Assembly (NCBI GenBank): GCA_029260415.1 | Contig: JAJDDH010000017.1 | Span: forward strand, 1-13,139 | Source: Phycisphaerales bacterium | Lineage (GTDB): Bacteria > Planctomycetota > Phycisphaerae > Phycisphaerales > UBA1924 | Direction of reading: 5' to 3' | Length of the DNA stretch: 13,139 nucleotides | Shown here: positions 7,141 through 13,139 of the stretch, piece after piece | Layout of the letters: every line of letters begins with the position of its first letter | Numbering within the stretch: the stretch's first letter is position 1 | Made by a program: the position numbers and the translations under genes | The notes under the pieces: model-generated | The model's input: the letters and a program-made list of their open reading frames with translations, nothing else | Databases searched by the model: none | What the model was told of the DNA's origin: nothing

Positions 7141-8214
7141 ATGAGCCTCGAGAACACGACCGTGCTTGGACTGACCCGCGCTGATGACGCCGCTGATCGG
7201 GTGGACGCGATCGAGCAGATCCGCGCCCTCACCGCCCGCGGACAGCGCGTCCTCGTCGTCGCCTCGGCGAGCCCGGACCAGCATCGGGCGGGTGTGCTCA
7301 AGGCCAACCGCATGCCGGTGACCGCGGATTCGTACGAGGTCGCGGGCGCCATGATCGAGCCCGACCTGCTCGCCAGCGCCGCCCTCGCGGGTGACCTGCG
7401 CGACGCGGGTGTCGCCGCGGTCGCGCTCGATGCGGGCAAGCTGGCGCCCGTGACCCGGGGTGGGGCGCTCGACGCCGAGCCCCGCCTGATCGACGCGAGC
7501 GCCCTGAGCCGGGCGCTGCGAGCGAGCCCGGTGGTTGTGCTGCCTGGTGGTGTCGGTCGCGACTTCGACGGGCGCCTGACCTCGCTGGGCGATGGCGGGG
7601 GCGCGCTCACCGCCGTGTTCATCGGCGAGCGTTTGGCGCTGCCCACCCGCGTCCAGCTGGAATCGGGCGAGTCCACCCTACCGCGCAAGGCGGGGCTGTT
7701 CGCCAGGCGGTACGACCAGCGTCCCGGGCTGGTTGGCGCGTCCGGGCTGGATCTGGGCGTGTTCGATCCGTCGGGCACTTCACGATCGGTCGCGTCCGGG
7801 GGCGCGCAGCCGCTACGCGTCGCGCTGCTCGGGCTGGGCCCGGTGGGGCGGGGCGTGCTCGACGAGCTGCTCGGGGCGCCCGACCGATACCGGGTGGTGG
7901 GCGTCGCGCTGACCAGCGCCGACGCGAGGTACGCCTCGGGGCTCAGGCCCGAGCTGGTGTCGTACGACGTCAGCGAGATCCTGACCCGACAGGCGGACGT
8001 CGTGATCAACCTCTCCCAGGACGAGCACACGCTCGTGGGCGAGATCGAGCAGGCCCGCCTGCGCGGGGTCAACATCGTGCGCGGCGCCGGGGCGCTGACG
8101 CTGGCAGGACAATCGGAGGCGCCCGAGCCCGAGGGCGCCTCAGACTCGATCCCGATGAGCACCCGCCGGAGCTGGCGGGGGGTCTCCGCGCGGAGGATTG
8201 CGCACGAGTTCTGA
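7141..8214 (+). CDS. Miniature aspartokinase-homoserine dehydrogenase-like fusion, probably non-catalytic
   Basis: The product is 357 aa, starting at the ATG with AGGAG 7 nt upstream. Residues ~30-175 follow the aspartokinase catalytic fold: IRALTARGQRVLVVASA, then IEPDLLASAALAGDLRDAGVA, then PVVVLPGGVGRD and TSLGDGGGALTA (147-158). Aspartokinases start with KFGGTS and have TLGRGGSD here; both are lost (LGLTRA; GDGGGA). Residues ~225-325 match the NAD-binding domain of homoserine dehydrogenase: LRVALLGLGPVGRGVL (nucleotide loop GLGPVG, 231-236), ADVVINLS, and VNIVRGAGALTLAG in place of the usual VVTANKALLA. The substrate-binding domain and ACT domains are absent (ThrA-type fusions are about 810-820 aa). 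The frame is clean, so the protein seems maintained rather than decaying. I infer a regulatory or binding role in aspartate-family amino acid metabolism. A diverged NAD-binding oxidoreductase-like protein is the alternative. It lies behind the attenuator and has its own terminator. Confidence 0.65.
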   Translation: MSLENTTVLGLTRADDAADRVDAIEQIRALTARGQRVLVVASASPDQHRAGVLKANRMPVTADSYEVAGAMIEPDLLASAALAGDLRDAGVAAVALDAGKLAPVTRGGALDAEPRLIDASALSRALRASPVVVLPGGVGRDFDGRLTSLGDGGGALTAVFIGERLALPTRVQLESGESTLPRKAGLFARRYDQRPGLVGASGLDLGVFDPSGTSRSVASGGAQPLRVALLGLGPVGRGVLDELLGAPDRYRVVGVALTSADARYASGLRPELVSYDVSEILTRQADVVINLSQDEHTLVGEIEQARLRGVNIVRGAGALTLAGQSEAPEPEGASDSIPMSTRRSWRGVSARRIAHEF

Positions 8215-8267
8215 CACGCTCTCCTTCTCCCGCGCTGCTTCGTTCTCTCCGGCGCGCGGGCAAACAT

Positions 8268-8319
8268 CGGCGGGTCCGGGCGGCGGTTCCTCGCGTCGCC
8301 CGGGCCCGTCGCCGTTTTT
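8268..8319 (+). terminator. Intrinsic terminator of the 7141-8214 gene, between convergent genes
   Basis: The 11-bp stem gggtccgggcg (8272-8282) / cgcccgggccc (8297-8307) has one G-T wobble. It extends by cggc/gccg across a 3-nt bulge and is followed by TTTTT (8315-8319), 53 nt after the stop. It sits 9 nt beyond the stop of the convergent BtpA-family gene (8329) and may act weakly on that side too, where no good T tract follows. Confidence 0.8.
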
Positions 8320-8328
8320 GTGTGGTTG

Positions 8329-9144
8329 TTACCGGCGGACCGCGCGAACGGAGTTGACCATCGCCTCGCACCGGGCGGGGTCGATCGCGTTGGCCCAGTG
8401 CCCGTCGGCCTTGATCGCCGATCCCACGATCAGCGCGTCGGCGTGCTCGAGCAGCCCGGGGGCGGTCTCGGGTGTGACGCCGCTGCCGATGAGCAGGGGG
8501 AGCGAGGTCGCCCTGCGGGCCTCGATGACGTCCGCCAGGTCCGTCGGGCGCCCGGTGGAGGGCCCGGTGATGATGACACCGTCGGCGCCGAAGAACTCTG
8601 CGCCGCGCACGCATTCAGCGAGCGGGATGTCCGCCGTGATCGCGTGCGAGGCGTGCTTCTTCTTGATGTCGCAGAACACGCGGATCGACTGGGCCTCGAT
8701 CGTGCGTCGGTACCGCAGCAGGGCGCCCGCCTCCGCCTCGCCCAGCAGCCCCTCGTCGGCAACGTGCGCGTACACGAAGTTCTCGCAGCGGATGAACCCG
8801 CCCCCGATGGCCTGGGCGACCGCGAGCGCCTGGCGGTTGCCCCCCGAGAGGATCTGCACGCCGATGGGCAGCTCGGTCGCGTGCTGAACCTCCAGCCCGA
8901 CGCGGGTCATCGCGCTGACCACCTCCGGACCCAGCCGGTCGCCGTGGACGTAGGGCGCGTCGTGCATGTTCTCGATGATCACGGCGTCAAAGCCGGTGTC
9001 GGTGAGGATCCGGGCCTCCTGCGAGGCGACCGCCGCGAGCACCTCGACGCTCTCGCCCGTGTTGCCCGGGCTGGCGGGCGTGGGGCGGACGTGGATCATG
9101 CCGATGAGGGCGTGCTTTGGCAGGGGCGTGGACGCGCTGGTCAT
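8329..9144 (-). CDS. BtpA/SgcQ family TIM-barrel protein
   Basis: The product is 271 aa, the usual size for the BtpA family (Pfam BtpA). Family signatures are visible in order: GMIHVRP (15-21), GFDAVIIENMHDAPY (51-65), GVQILSGGNRQALAVA (95-110), DIKKKHASHAI (159-169), GADGVIITGPSTG (186-198), GSGVTPETA (220-228) and GSAIKADGHW (241-250). The name comes from the cyanobacterial photosystem I biogenesis factor, but most members are in non-photosynthetic organisms and are predicted TIM-barrel enzymes of unknown substrate (SgcQ is one). Cytoplasmic, with no signal peptide. The start at 9144 is fixed by GGAGA 6 nt upstream; longer readings back to 9285 would overlap the HD-domain gene. Its promoter is shared back to back with that divergent gene. 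The end is tail to tail with the aspartokinase-like gene. Family call is secure; function is not known. Confidence 0.9.
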   Translation of the reverse strand: MTSASTPLPKHALIGMIHVRPTPASPGNTGESVEVLAAVASQEARILTDTGFDAVIIENMHDAPYVHGDRLGPEVVSAMTRVGLEVQHATELPIGVQILSGGNRQALAVAQAIGGGFIRCENFVYAHVADEGLLGEAEAGALLRYRRTIEAQSIRVFCDIKKKHASHAITADIPLAECVRGAEFFGADGVIITGPSTGRPTDLADVIEARRATSLPLLIGSGVTPETAPGLLEHADALIVGSAIKADGHWANAIDPARCEAMVNSVRAVRR

Positions 9145-9170
9145 CTCTGGTCTCCGTGCAGGGACAGCGG

Positions 9171-9190
9171 AGTCTAGCCGCCGGTAGACT
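9171..9190. promoter_or_regulatory. Symmetric divergent promoter: inverted TAGACT -10 elements
   Basis: AGTCTA (9171-9176; TAGACT on the minus strand) and TAGACT (9185-9190) form an inverted repeat with 8 bp between. The right copy is 6 bp before ATG 9197 and would start a leaderless HD-domain mRNA. GGGACA (9161-9166) is a loose -35 at 18 bp. The left copy would start transcription near 9164 for the BtpA-family gene, leaving about 20 nt of leader with its SD. Confidence 0.5.
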
Positions 9191-9196
9191 CGGGGC

Positions 9197-9766
9197 ATGA
9201 ACCCCGAAGAGGCCAGAGAGCTGATGGAATCGTGGACGCAGAGCCCCGCGCTCCGCGTCCACATGGAATGCGTCGGCGCCTGCATGCGTGCCTACGCGTC
9301 CCTGCTCGCCCCGGGCGACGAGGACCGCTGGCTCGCCTGCGGCCTGCTCCACGACTTCGACTACGAGAAGCACCCGAGCGCCGACGAGCACCCGTTCGTC
9401 GGGGTCAGGCATCTGGAAACGCTGGGCGTCGACGACGAAACGCTGCAGGCGATCCTCGGGCACGCGGACTACTCGGGCGTCGCCCGGGAGACGCCGATGG
9501 CGATCGCGCTGTTCGCGGTGGACGAGCTGAGCGGGTTCATCGTCGCCTGTTCCAAGGTCCGCCCTGAGGGCATCGCAACGCTCACGCCCAAGAGCGTGAA
9601 GAAGAAGCTCAAGGACAAGGCCTTCGCGGCCGCGGTCTCGCGTGACGATGTCCGCGTCGGCATCGAGCAGCTCACCCCCCTGATGGGCGAGGGCTTCGAC
9701 CAGACGGTCCACATCCAGGGCTGCATCGACGCGATCAGCGCCGAGCGCGAGCGCCTGGGTCTGTAG
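9197..9766 (+). CDS. HD-domain phosphohydrolase family protein
   Basis: The product is 189 aa. The HD pattern is visible as H22 (LRVHMECVGACMRAYA), H52-D53 (CGLLHDFDYEKHP), H89 (AILGHADYSG) and D109 (FAVDELSGFI). These are the metal-binding residues typical of HD superfamily phosphohydrolases. Many members act on nucleotides or phosphorylated small molecules; the substrate here cannot be told. The segment HDFDYEKHP...EHPFVGVRHLE resembles small stand-alone HD proteins. Residues ~131-143 are Lys-rich (KSVKKKLKDKAF). No membrane segment or signal peptide. The ATG start is supported by a TAGACT element exactly 6 bp upstream and by the lack of an SD, which suggests a leaderless mRNA. The gene ends 1 bp from the convergent nucleoside transporter gene, with no terminator between them. 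The neighbourhood hints at nucleotide metabolism, but that is inference. Confidence 0.85.
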   Translation: MNPEEARELMESWTQSPALRVHMECVGACMRAYASLLAPGDEDRWLACGLLHDFDYEKHPSADEHPFVGVRHLETLGVDDETLQAILGHADYSGVARETPMAIALFAVDELSGFIVACSKVRPEGIATLTPKSVKKKLKDKAFAAAVSRDDVRVGIEQLTPLMGEGFDQTVHIQGCIDAISAERERLGL

Positions 9767-9767
9767 C

Positions 9768-11051
9768 TCAGGCGATGAAGAGTCCCGCGATCGACGCGGT
9801 CATCCAGGACGCGAGCGCGCCCCCGATCATGGCCTTGAACCCGAGCGTGACAAAGTCCGCCCGGCGCGACGGGGCGATGACGCTGAACCCGCCGATCTGG
9901 ATGGCGATGGAGGCGAAGTTGGCGAAGCCGCACAGGGCGTAGGCCGCGATCTGCCCGCTGCGGGCGCTCAGGCCGGGCGCCTCCTCGTCGTTGAGCAGAA
10001 CGCCCAGCTCCTGGTAGGCGATGAACTCGGTCAGCACGATCTTCTGCCCCAGCAGCGAGCCAACGGTCGGGCAGTCCCGCCATTCGATGCCCATGGCCCA
10101 CGCCAGCGGGGTGAACACGGCGCCCAGGATGGTCTCGATGCTCAGCGTCTGCAGCCCGGCGCCATCGTCAAGGTTCCCGTCCAGCGCCCGCCCGACCCAG
10201 CCCAGGGGCATGTTGAGCAGGGCGACGATGGAGACGAAGGCAATGATCATCGCGACGATGTTGAGCGCGAGCTTCATGCCCTCGCTCGCCCCCCCCGCCG
10301 CGGCGTCGAGGGCGTTGACGTGCGGACGTTCGATCTCGGACATCCGCACGACCTCGTCCAGGGACTCCTCGGTCTCGGGGACGATGATCTTGGCGATGAC
10401 GAACGCGGCGGGCGCAGACATCAGGCTGGCCGTGAGCAGGTGGCGGATGAACAGTTCCTGGGAGGCCTCGCTCTCGCCGCCAAGGATAAAGACGTACGCG
10501 GCGAGCACCGAGCCCGCGATCGTCGCGAACCCCCCCACCATCAGCGTCATGAGCTGCGACCGGGTCATCCGCTCGATGTACGGCTTGACACACAGCGGCG
10601 CCTCGGTCTGTCCCACAAACACGTTTGCGGCCATCGCCATCGCCTCGGCGCCCGTCACCCCCAGCGTGCGCCGCAGCACCCACGCCAACGCCGCGATCAC
10701 CCGCTGCATCACCCCCACGTGGTACAGCACGCTCATGAGCGAGGCGAAGAAGATCACGATCGCCATCGCGTGGATCGCGAAGACAAACCCGTTGGCGGGG
10801 TCACCCAGGCCCGGCCCCCAGACGAACATGGTCCCCTCGCGCACCGATCCGATCGCGTCGTTGATCAGCGACGCGAGGGCGTCAAAGACCTGCACGACCC
10901 CGGGTGTCTTGAGCAGCAGCACCGCGAGGGCGAGTTGGAGAGCGAGCCCGCCCAGGATGATCCGCCAGGGCAGGCGCCCTCGATCCGACGAGAGCCCCCA
11001 CGCGATGAGCAGCAGCACGATGACGCCCAGGATGCCGACGGGTGAACCCAT
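9768..11051 (-). CDS. Concentrative nucleoside transporter (CNT/NupC family)
   Basis: The product is 427 aa, normal for bacterial CNTs. Three hydrophobic N-terminal helices lead into the core. Family motifs are GAEAMAMAANVFVGQTEAPL (134-153), which includes the substrate-contacting GQTEAPL hairpin, then GQKIVLTEFIAYQEL (335-349) and CGFANFASIAIQIGGFS (374-390). CNTs import nucleosides with Na+ or H+ across the inner membrane. In the family motif GxKxxxNEFVAY the Asn is Thr341 here; this may alter substrate or coupling, or be a common variant in this clade. The ATG at 11051 has GGAG 5 nt upstream. The gene is divergent from the uridine-kinase-like gene (70 bp between starts), a pairing that suits nucleoside uptake followed by phosphorylation. 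The specific substrate is not deducible. Confidence 0.92.
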   Translation of the reverse strand: MGSPVGILGVIVLLLIAWGLSSDRGRLPWRIILGGLALQLALAVLLLKTPGVVQVFDALASLINDAIGSVREGTMFVWGPGLGDPANGFVFAIHAMAIVIFFASLMSVLYHVGVMQRVIAALAWVLRRTLGVTGAEAMAMAANVFVGQTEAPLCVKPYIERMTRSQLMTLMVGGFATIAGSVLAAYVFILGGESEASQELFIRHLLTASLMSAPAAFVIAKIIVPETEESLDEVVRMSEIERPHVNALDAAAGGASEGMKLALNIVAMIIAFVSIVALLNMPLGWVGRALDGNLDDGAGLQTLSIETILGAVFTPLAWAMGIEWRDCPTVGSLLGQKIVLTEFIAYQELGVLLNDEEAPGLSARSGQIAAYALCGFANFASIAIQIGGFSVIAPSRRADFVTLGFKAMIGGALASWMTASIAGLFIA

Positions 11052-11109
11052 GCACGCTCCAGTGAGGATCGCCGAGCGTAGCGGAAGCCCGCTCGCGTCG
11101 CCCAGCCCC

Positions 11110-11115
11110 TAAACT
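11110..11115 (+). promoter_or_regulatory. TAAACT -10-like element of the kinase-like gene
   Basis: TAAACT lies exactly 6 bp before ATG 11122, the same spacing as TAGACT before ATG 9197. Transcription from it would start at or next to the A of the start codon, giving a leaderless mRNA. There is no SD upstream of 11122 and no clear -35. Confidence 0.5.
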
Positions 11116-11121
11116 GACCCG

Positions 11122-11772
11122 ATGCCGGGAGAGGGCGAGACATTCCACACGGGGACCACGCGCCTGTCCTGGCACGCGGCGCCGATGGCGCTGATGGCGC
11201 TGATCAGCAACAAACGCCGGGGCGGCGCCCCGGTTCTCGTGGGGGTGACCGGGCCGGTGGGCTCGGGCAACTCGACGCTCGCCCGGAAGCTGGGGGGCGT
11301 CATCCTGAGCACCGACGACTACCTCCCCGACTACGAGGGCCTGCCCGAGCCCGAGCGGGACCTGCCCGAGCGGGCGGATCTGGGGCGCCTCCGTCGCAAC
11401 CTCACCGAACTGCGCTCGGGCCAGCGGACGAACGCCCCGGTCTGGTGCTTCCACGAGCACCGACGCACGGGCGAGCGGGTGGTCGAGCCCGGCGCCCTGG
11501 TGGTCTGCGAGGGCATCCACGCGCTGCACGCCTCGCTGACGGACCTGCTGGATGTGCGTGTGTATGTCGACGCGCCGGCGCAGGTCCGCTGGGAGCGATG
11601 GAAGGCGATCGAGACGCAGAGCGAGCGGGGCTGGGGTGTAGAACGCGCGAAGGCGTTCTTTGACGACGTCGCAGAGCCCACGTTCCATGCCCGCGCGTCC
11701 GCGTACCGCGCGTCCGCCCATGTCGTGGTGATCAATGATCGCACCGCCTCAAGCCAGGAGCCAAGCGGATGA
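11122..11772 (+). CDS. Uridine-kinase-like P-loop protein with Lys-to-Asn change in Walker A
   Basis: The product is 216 aa. Its order of motifs follows the uridine kinase/phosphoribulokinase family: P-loop GVTGPVGSGNSTLARKL, then LSTDDYLPDYEGLPEPERD (acceptor and metal site DD), then WCFHEHRRTGERVVEPGALV and VCEGIHAL (Walker B-like strand), then DVRVYVDAPAQVRWERWKAIE (lid-like helix). Uridine kinases phosphorylate uridine and cytidine to the monophosphates with NTP. The invariant Walker A lysine (GSGKST) is Asn50 here (codon aac, 11269-11271), one base away from a Lys codon. Most P-loop kinases lose activity without this Lys, so the protein may be inactive, a variant, or carry a sequence error. 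ATG 11122 has TAAACT 6 bp upstream; a later Met22 start is possible. It ends in ATGA with the M61 peptidase gene and is divergent from the nucleoside transporter. Confidence 0.78.
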   Translation: MPGEGETFHTGTTRLSWHAAPMALMALISNKRRGGAPVLVGVTGPVGSGNSTLARKLGGVILSTDDYLPDYEGLPEPERDLPERADLGRLRRNLTELRSGQRTNAPVWCFHEHRRTGERVVEPGALVVCEGIHALHASLTDLLDVRVYVDAPAQVRWERWKAIETQSERGWGVERAKAFFDDVAEPTFHARASAYRASAHVVVINDRTASSQEPSG

Positions 11773-13139
11773 AAGTTGTTGTCGTTCTGGTGTTGCTTGC
11801 TCTGACGAGGGTCGTTCTGGCGCAGGCGGGCACGGAGTATGTCGTCCGCCTGGACCGCGCCGGGTCGCAGCTCGTCGAGGTCGAGATGATCCTGCGTGAC
11901 GTGGACGCGGGCGACGTCGAGCTGATCATGCCGACCTGGCGCCCGGGGAAGTACGCCATCCTCGACCCGGCGGGAACCGTCAGGCGGTTCGCGGCGTTCG
12001 ACGGCGCCGGCACTCCTCTGGCGTGGGAGAAGACCCGCAAGAACGCCTGGGTCGTGAACGCCAACGGCGGGACCGTCGTGGCGCGATACGAGATCTACGC
12101 CAACTCGCTCGGCGACCGCACGCGGTACGCCGACGACACGCACGCGTTCCTGAGCGGCTCAGCGGTCTTCATGTGGACGCCAGAGCGCCGGGACGAGGCA
12201 TCGGTCATCCGCCTCGAGGGCGCCCCCGAGCACTGGAGCGTCGCGACCGGGCTCGAGCCCGTGGGCGACGACCCGCGCGTGCTCACCAGCCCGAGCTACG
12301 ACGTGCTCGTGGACTCGCCCATCGAGATCGGCGAGCTGGAGACCACCAGCTTCGAGTTCGAGGGTGCGACGCACGAGATCGCGATCTGGGGCGAGGGCGA
12401 CTGGGACCTGGACGCGCTGGCGCGGGACTTTGCCATGATCGTCGACGACCAGCACGCGGTCTTTGGTGAGCTGCCGTACGAGCGGTACGTCTTCCTCCTG
12501 CACGTGGGCCCGGGCATGGGCGGCGGGACCGAGCACCTCAACTCCACCATCATGCAGACCCGCCCGGCCAGCTTCGAGTCCGAGAGCTCGTACCGGGGCT
12601 TTCTCGGGCTTGTCAGCCACGAGTTTTTCCACACGTGGAACGTCAAGCAGCTCCGCCCCGCGGGCATCCACCCGTACGACTACGAGAAGGAGAACTACAC
12701 GAAGCTGCTCTGGGTCGCCGAGGGGACCACGAGCTACTACGACGACCTCACGCTGGTCCGCACCGGGCTGATCGACGTCGATGAGTATTTCAAACGCATC
12801 GGCGGCTCGATCAACTCGCTGCGGCGCTCGCCCGGTCGCAAGCTCCAGAGCCTCGAAGAATCCAGCTTCGACTCGTGGATCAAGTTCAGCAAGCGCACGC
12901 CCGACACGGGCAACACCACGATCAGCTTCTACAGCAAGGGCGCACTCGTGAGCCTCATGCTCGATCTTGAACTCCGCCAGCGCACCGACGGGAACGTCAC
13001 CCTCGACGATGCCATGCGAGCCCTCTATCAGCGCCACCCCCTCGACGGCCCGGGCTACACGCCCGAGGATGTCGTCCAGACCTGCGCCACGCTCACCGGC
13101 AAGGACTTCTCCGGGTTCTTCGACGCCAACGTCGCGGGC
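11769..13139 (+). CDS. M61 family metallopeptidase (glycyl-aminopeptidase-like), 3' end missing
   Basis: There are 457 residues without a stop at the window edge. The N terminus MKVVVVLVLLALTRVVLAQA is a signal peptide, so the protein is exported. It continues with an N-terminal beta domain (LIMPTWRPGKYAI), then the catalytic domain: GGTEH (252-256), the zinc site HEFFH (284-288) within VSHEFFHTWNVKQLRP, and the third ligand Glu318 in LLWVAEGTTSYY. These are the M61 hallmarks. All catalytic residues are present, so activity is likely. M61 enzymes are zinc aminopeptidases, often with a C-terminal PDZ domain; usual length is near 600 aa, so perhaps the last 100-200 residues lie outside. The start overlaps the previous stop as ATGA (11769-11772), implying coupled translation. 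No separate promoter is seen. Confidence 0.92.
   Translation, partial: MKVVVVLVLLALTRVVLAQAGTEYVVRLDRAGSQLVEVEMILRDVDAGDVELIMPTWRPGKYAILDPAGTVRRFAAFDGAGTPLAWEKTRKNAWVVNANGGTVVARYEIYANSLGDRTRYADDTHAFLSGSAVFMWTPERRDEASVIRLEGAPEHWSVATGLEPVGDDPRVLTSPSYDVLVDSPIEIGELETTSFEFEGATHEIAIWGEGDWDLDALARDFAMIVDDQHAVFGELPYERYVFLLHVGPGMGGGTEHLNSTIMQTRPASFESESSYRGFLGLVSHEFFHTWNVKQLRPAGIHPYDYEKENYTKLLWVAEGTTSYYDDLTLVRTGLIDVDEYFKRIGGSINSLRRSPGRKLQSLEESSFDSWIKFSKRTPDTGNTTISFYSKGALVSLMLDLELRQRTDGNVTLDDAMRALYQRHPLDGPGYTPEDVVQTCATLTGKDFSGFFDANVAG

Noticed and set aside
9145..9285. Longer N terminus for the BtpA-family gene
   Set aside because: It would overlap the start of the divergent HD-domain gene. The extra residues show no family similarity, and the 9144 start has GGAGA at good spacing.
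1..13139. CRISPR arrays, insertion sequences, prophage or integron features
   Set aside because: No regularly spaced repeats, transposase or integrase-like proteins or target-site duplications were seen. All genes look like ordinary chromosomal ones with uniform composition.

Overview
The DNA is very G+C rich (about two thirds by eye, not counted) and gene dense, with frequent strand switches. Its gene set is a bacterial-type HrpA helicase, a BtpA-family protein, an M61 peptidase, a redoxin, and a secreted beta-lactamase-fold protein with a C-terminal domain often seen in Planctomycetota. I infer a planctomycete, most likely Phycisphaerae. No rRNA or tRNA was found, and there are no phage, IS or CRISPR signs. 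It looks like ordinary chromosome.

Layout. (1) 1-263: 3' end of a peroxiredoxin-like gene (+), closed by a hairpin terminator. (2) 322-4233: hrpA (-). (3) 4332-6725: a secreted beta-lactamase-fold protein (-) whose three catalytic motifs are all altered, with its own intrinsic terminator just upstream of hrpA. (4) 6726-7140: a 415-bp intergenic region holding a sigma70-like promoter, a 30-codon leader peptide gene, a terminator with competing pairings, and two further hairpins before a ribosome binding site. (5) 7141-8214: a short aspartokinase/homoserine-dehydrogenase-like fusion (+) that lacks key catalytic residues, followed by a T-tailed terminator. (6) 8329-9144: BtpA family (-), divergent from (7) an HD-domain protein 9197-9766 (+). 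(8) 9768-11051: a concentrative nucleoside transporter (-), divergent from (9) a uridine-kinase-like P-loop protein 11122-11772 (+). That gene overlaps by ATGA (10) an M61 metallopeptidase starting at 11769 and running off the window.

The most interesting object is the 6902-7055 leader. It has four mutually exclusive RNA segments arranged like the classical trp/thr attenuators. The leader peptide codons in segment 1 and its loop read Thr-Met-Cys-Val-Ile, and the downstream gene resembles aspartokinase plus homoserine dehydrogenase, enzymes of Thr/Met/Ile synthesis. I infer amino-acid-controlled transcription attenuation of a gene for a probably non-catalytic aspartate-pathway protein.

The right half may serve nucleoside uptake and salvage (transporter, uridine-kinase-like protein, HD phosphohydrolase candidate). 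The kinase-like protein has lost the Walker A lysine, so this is only a hypothesis. Two + genes, at 9197 and 11122, carry a TANACT -10-like element exactly 6 bp before ATG, which suggests leaderless transcription.
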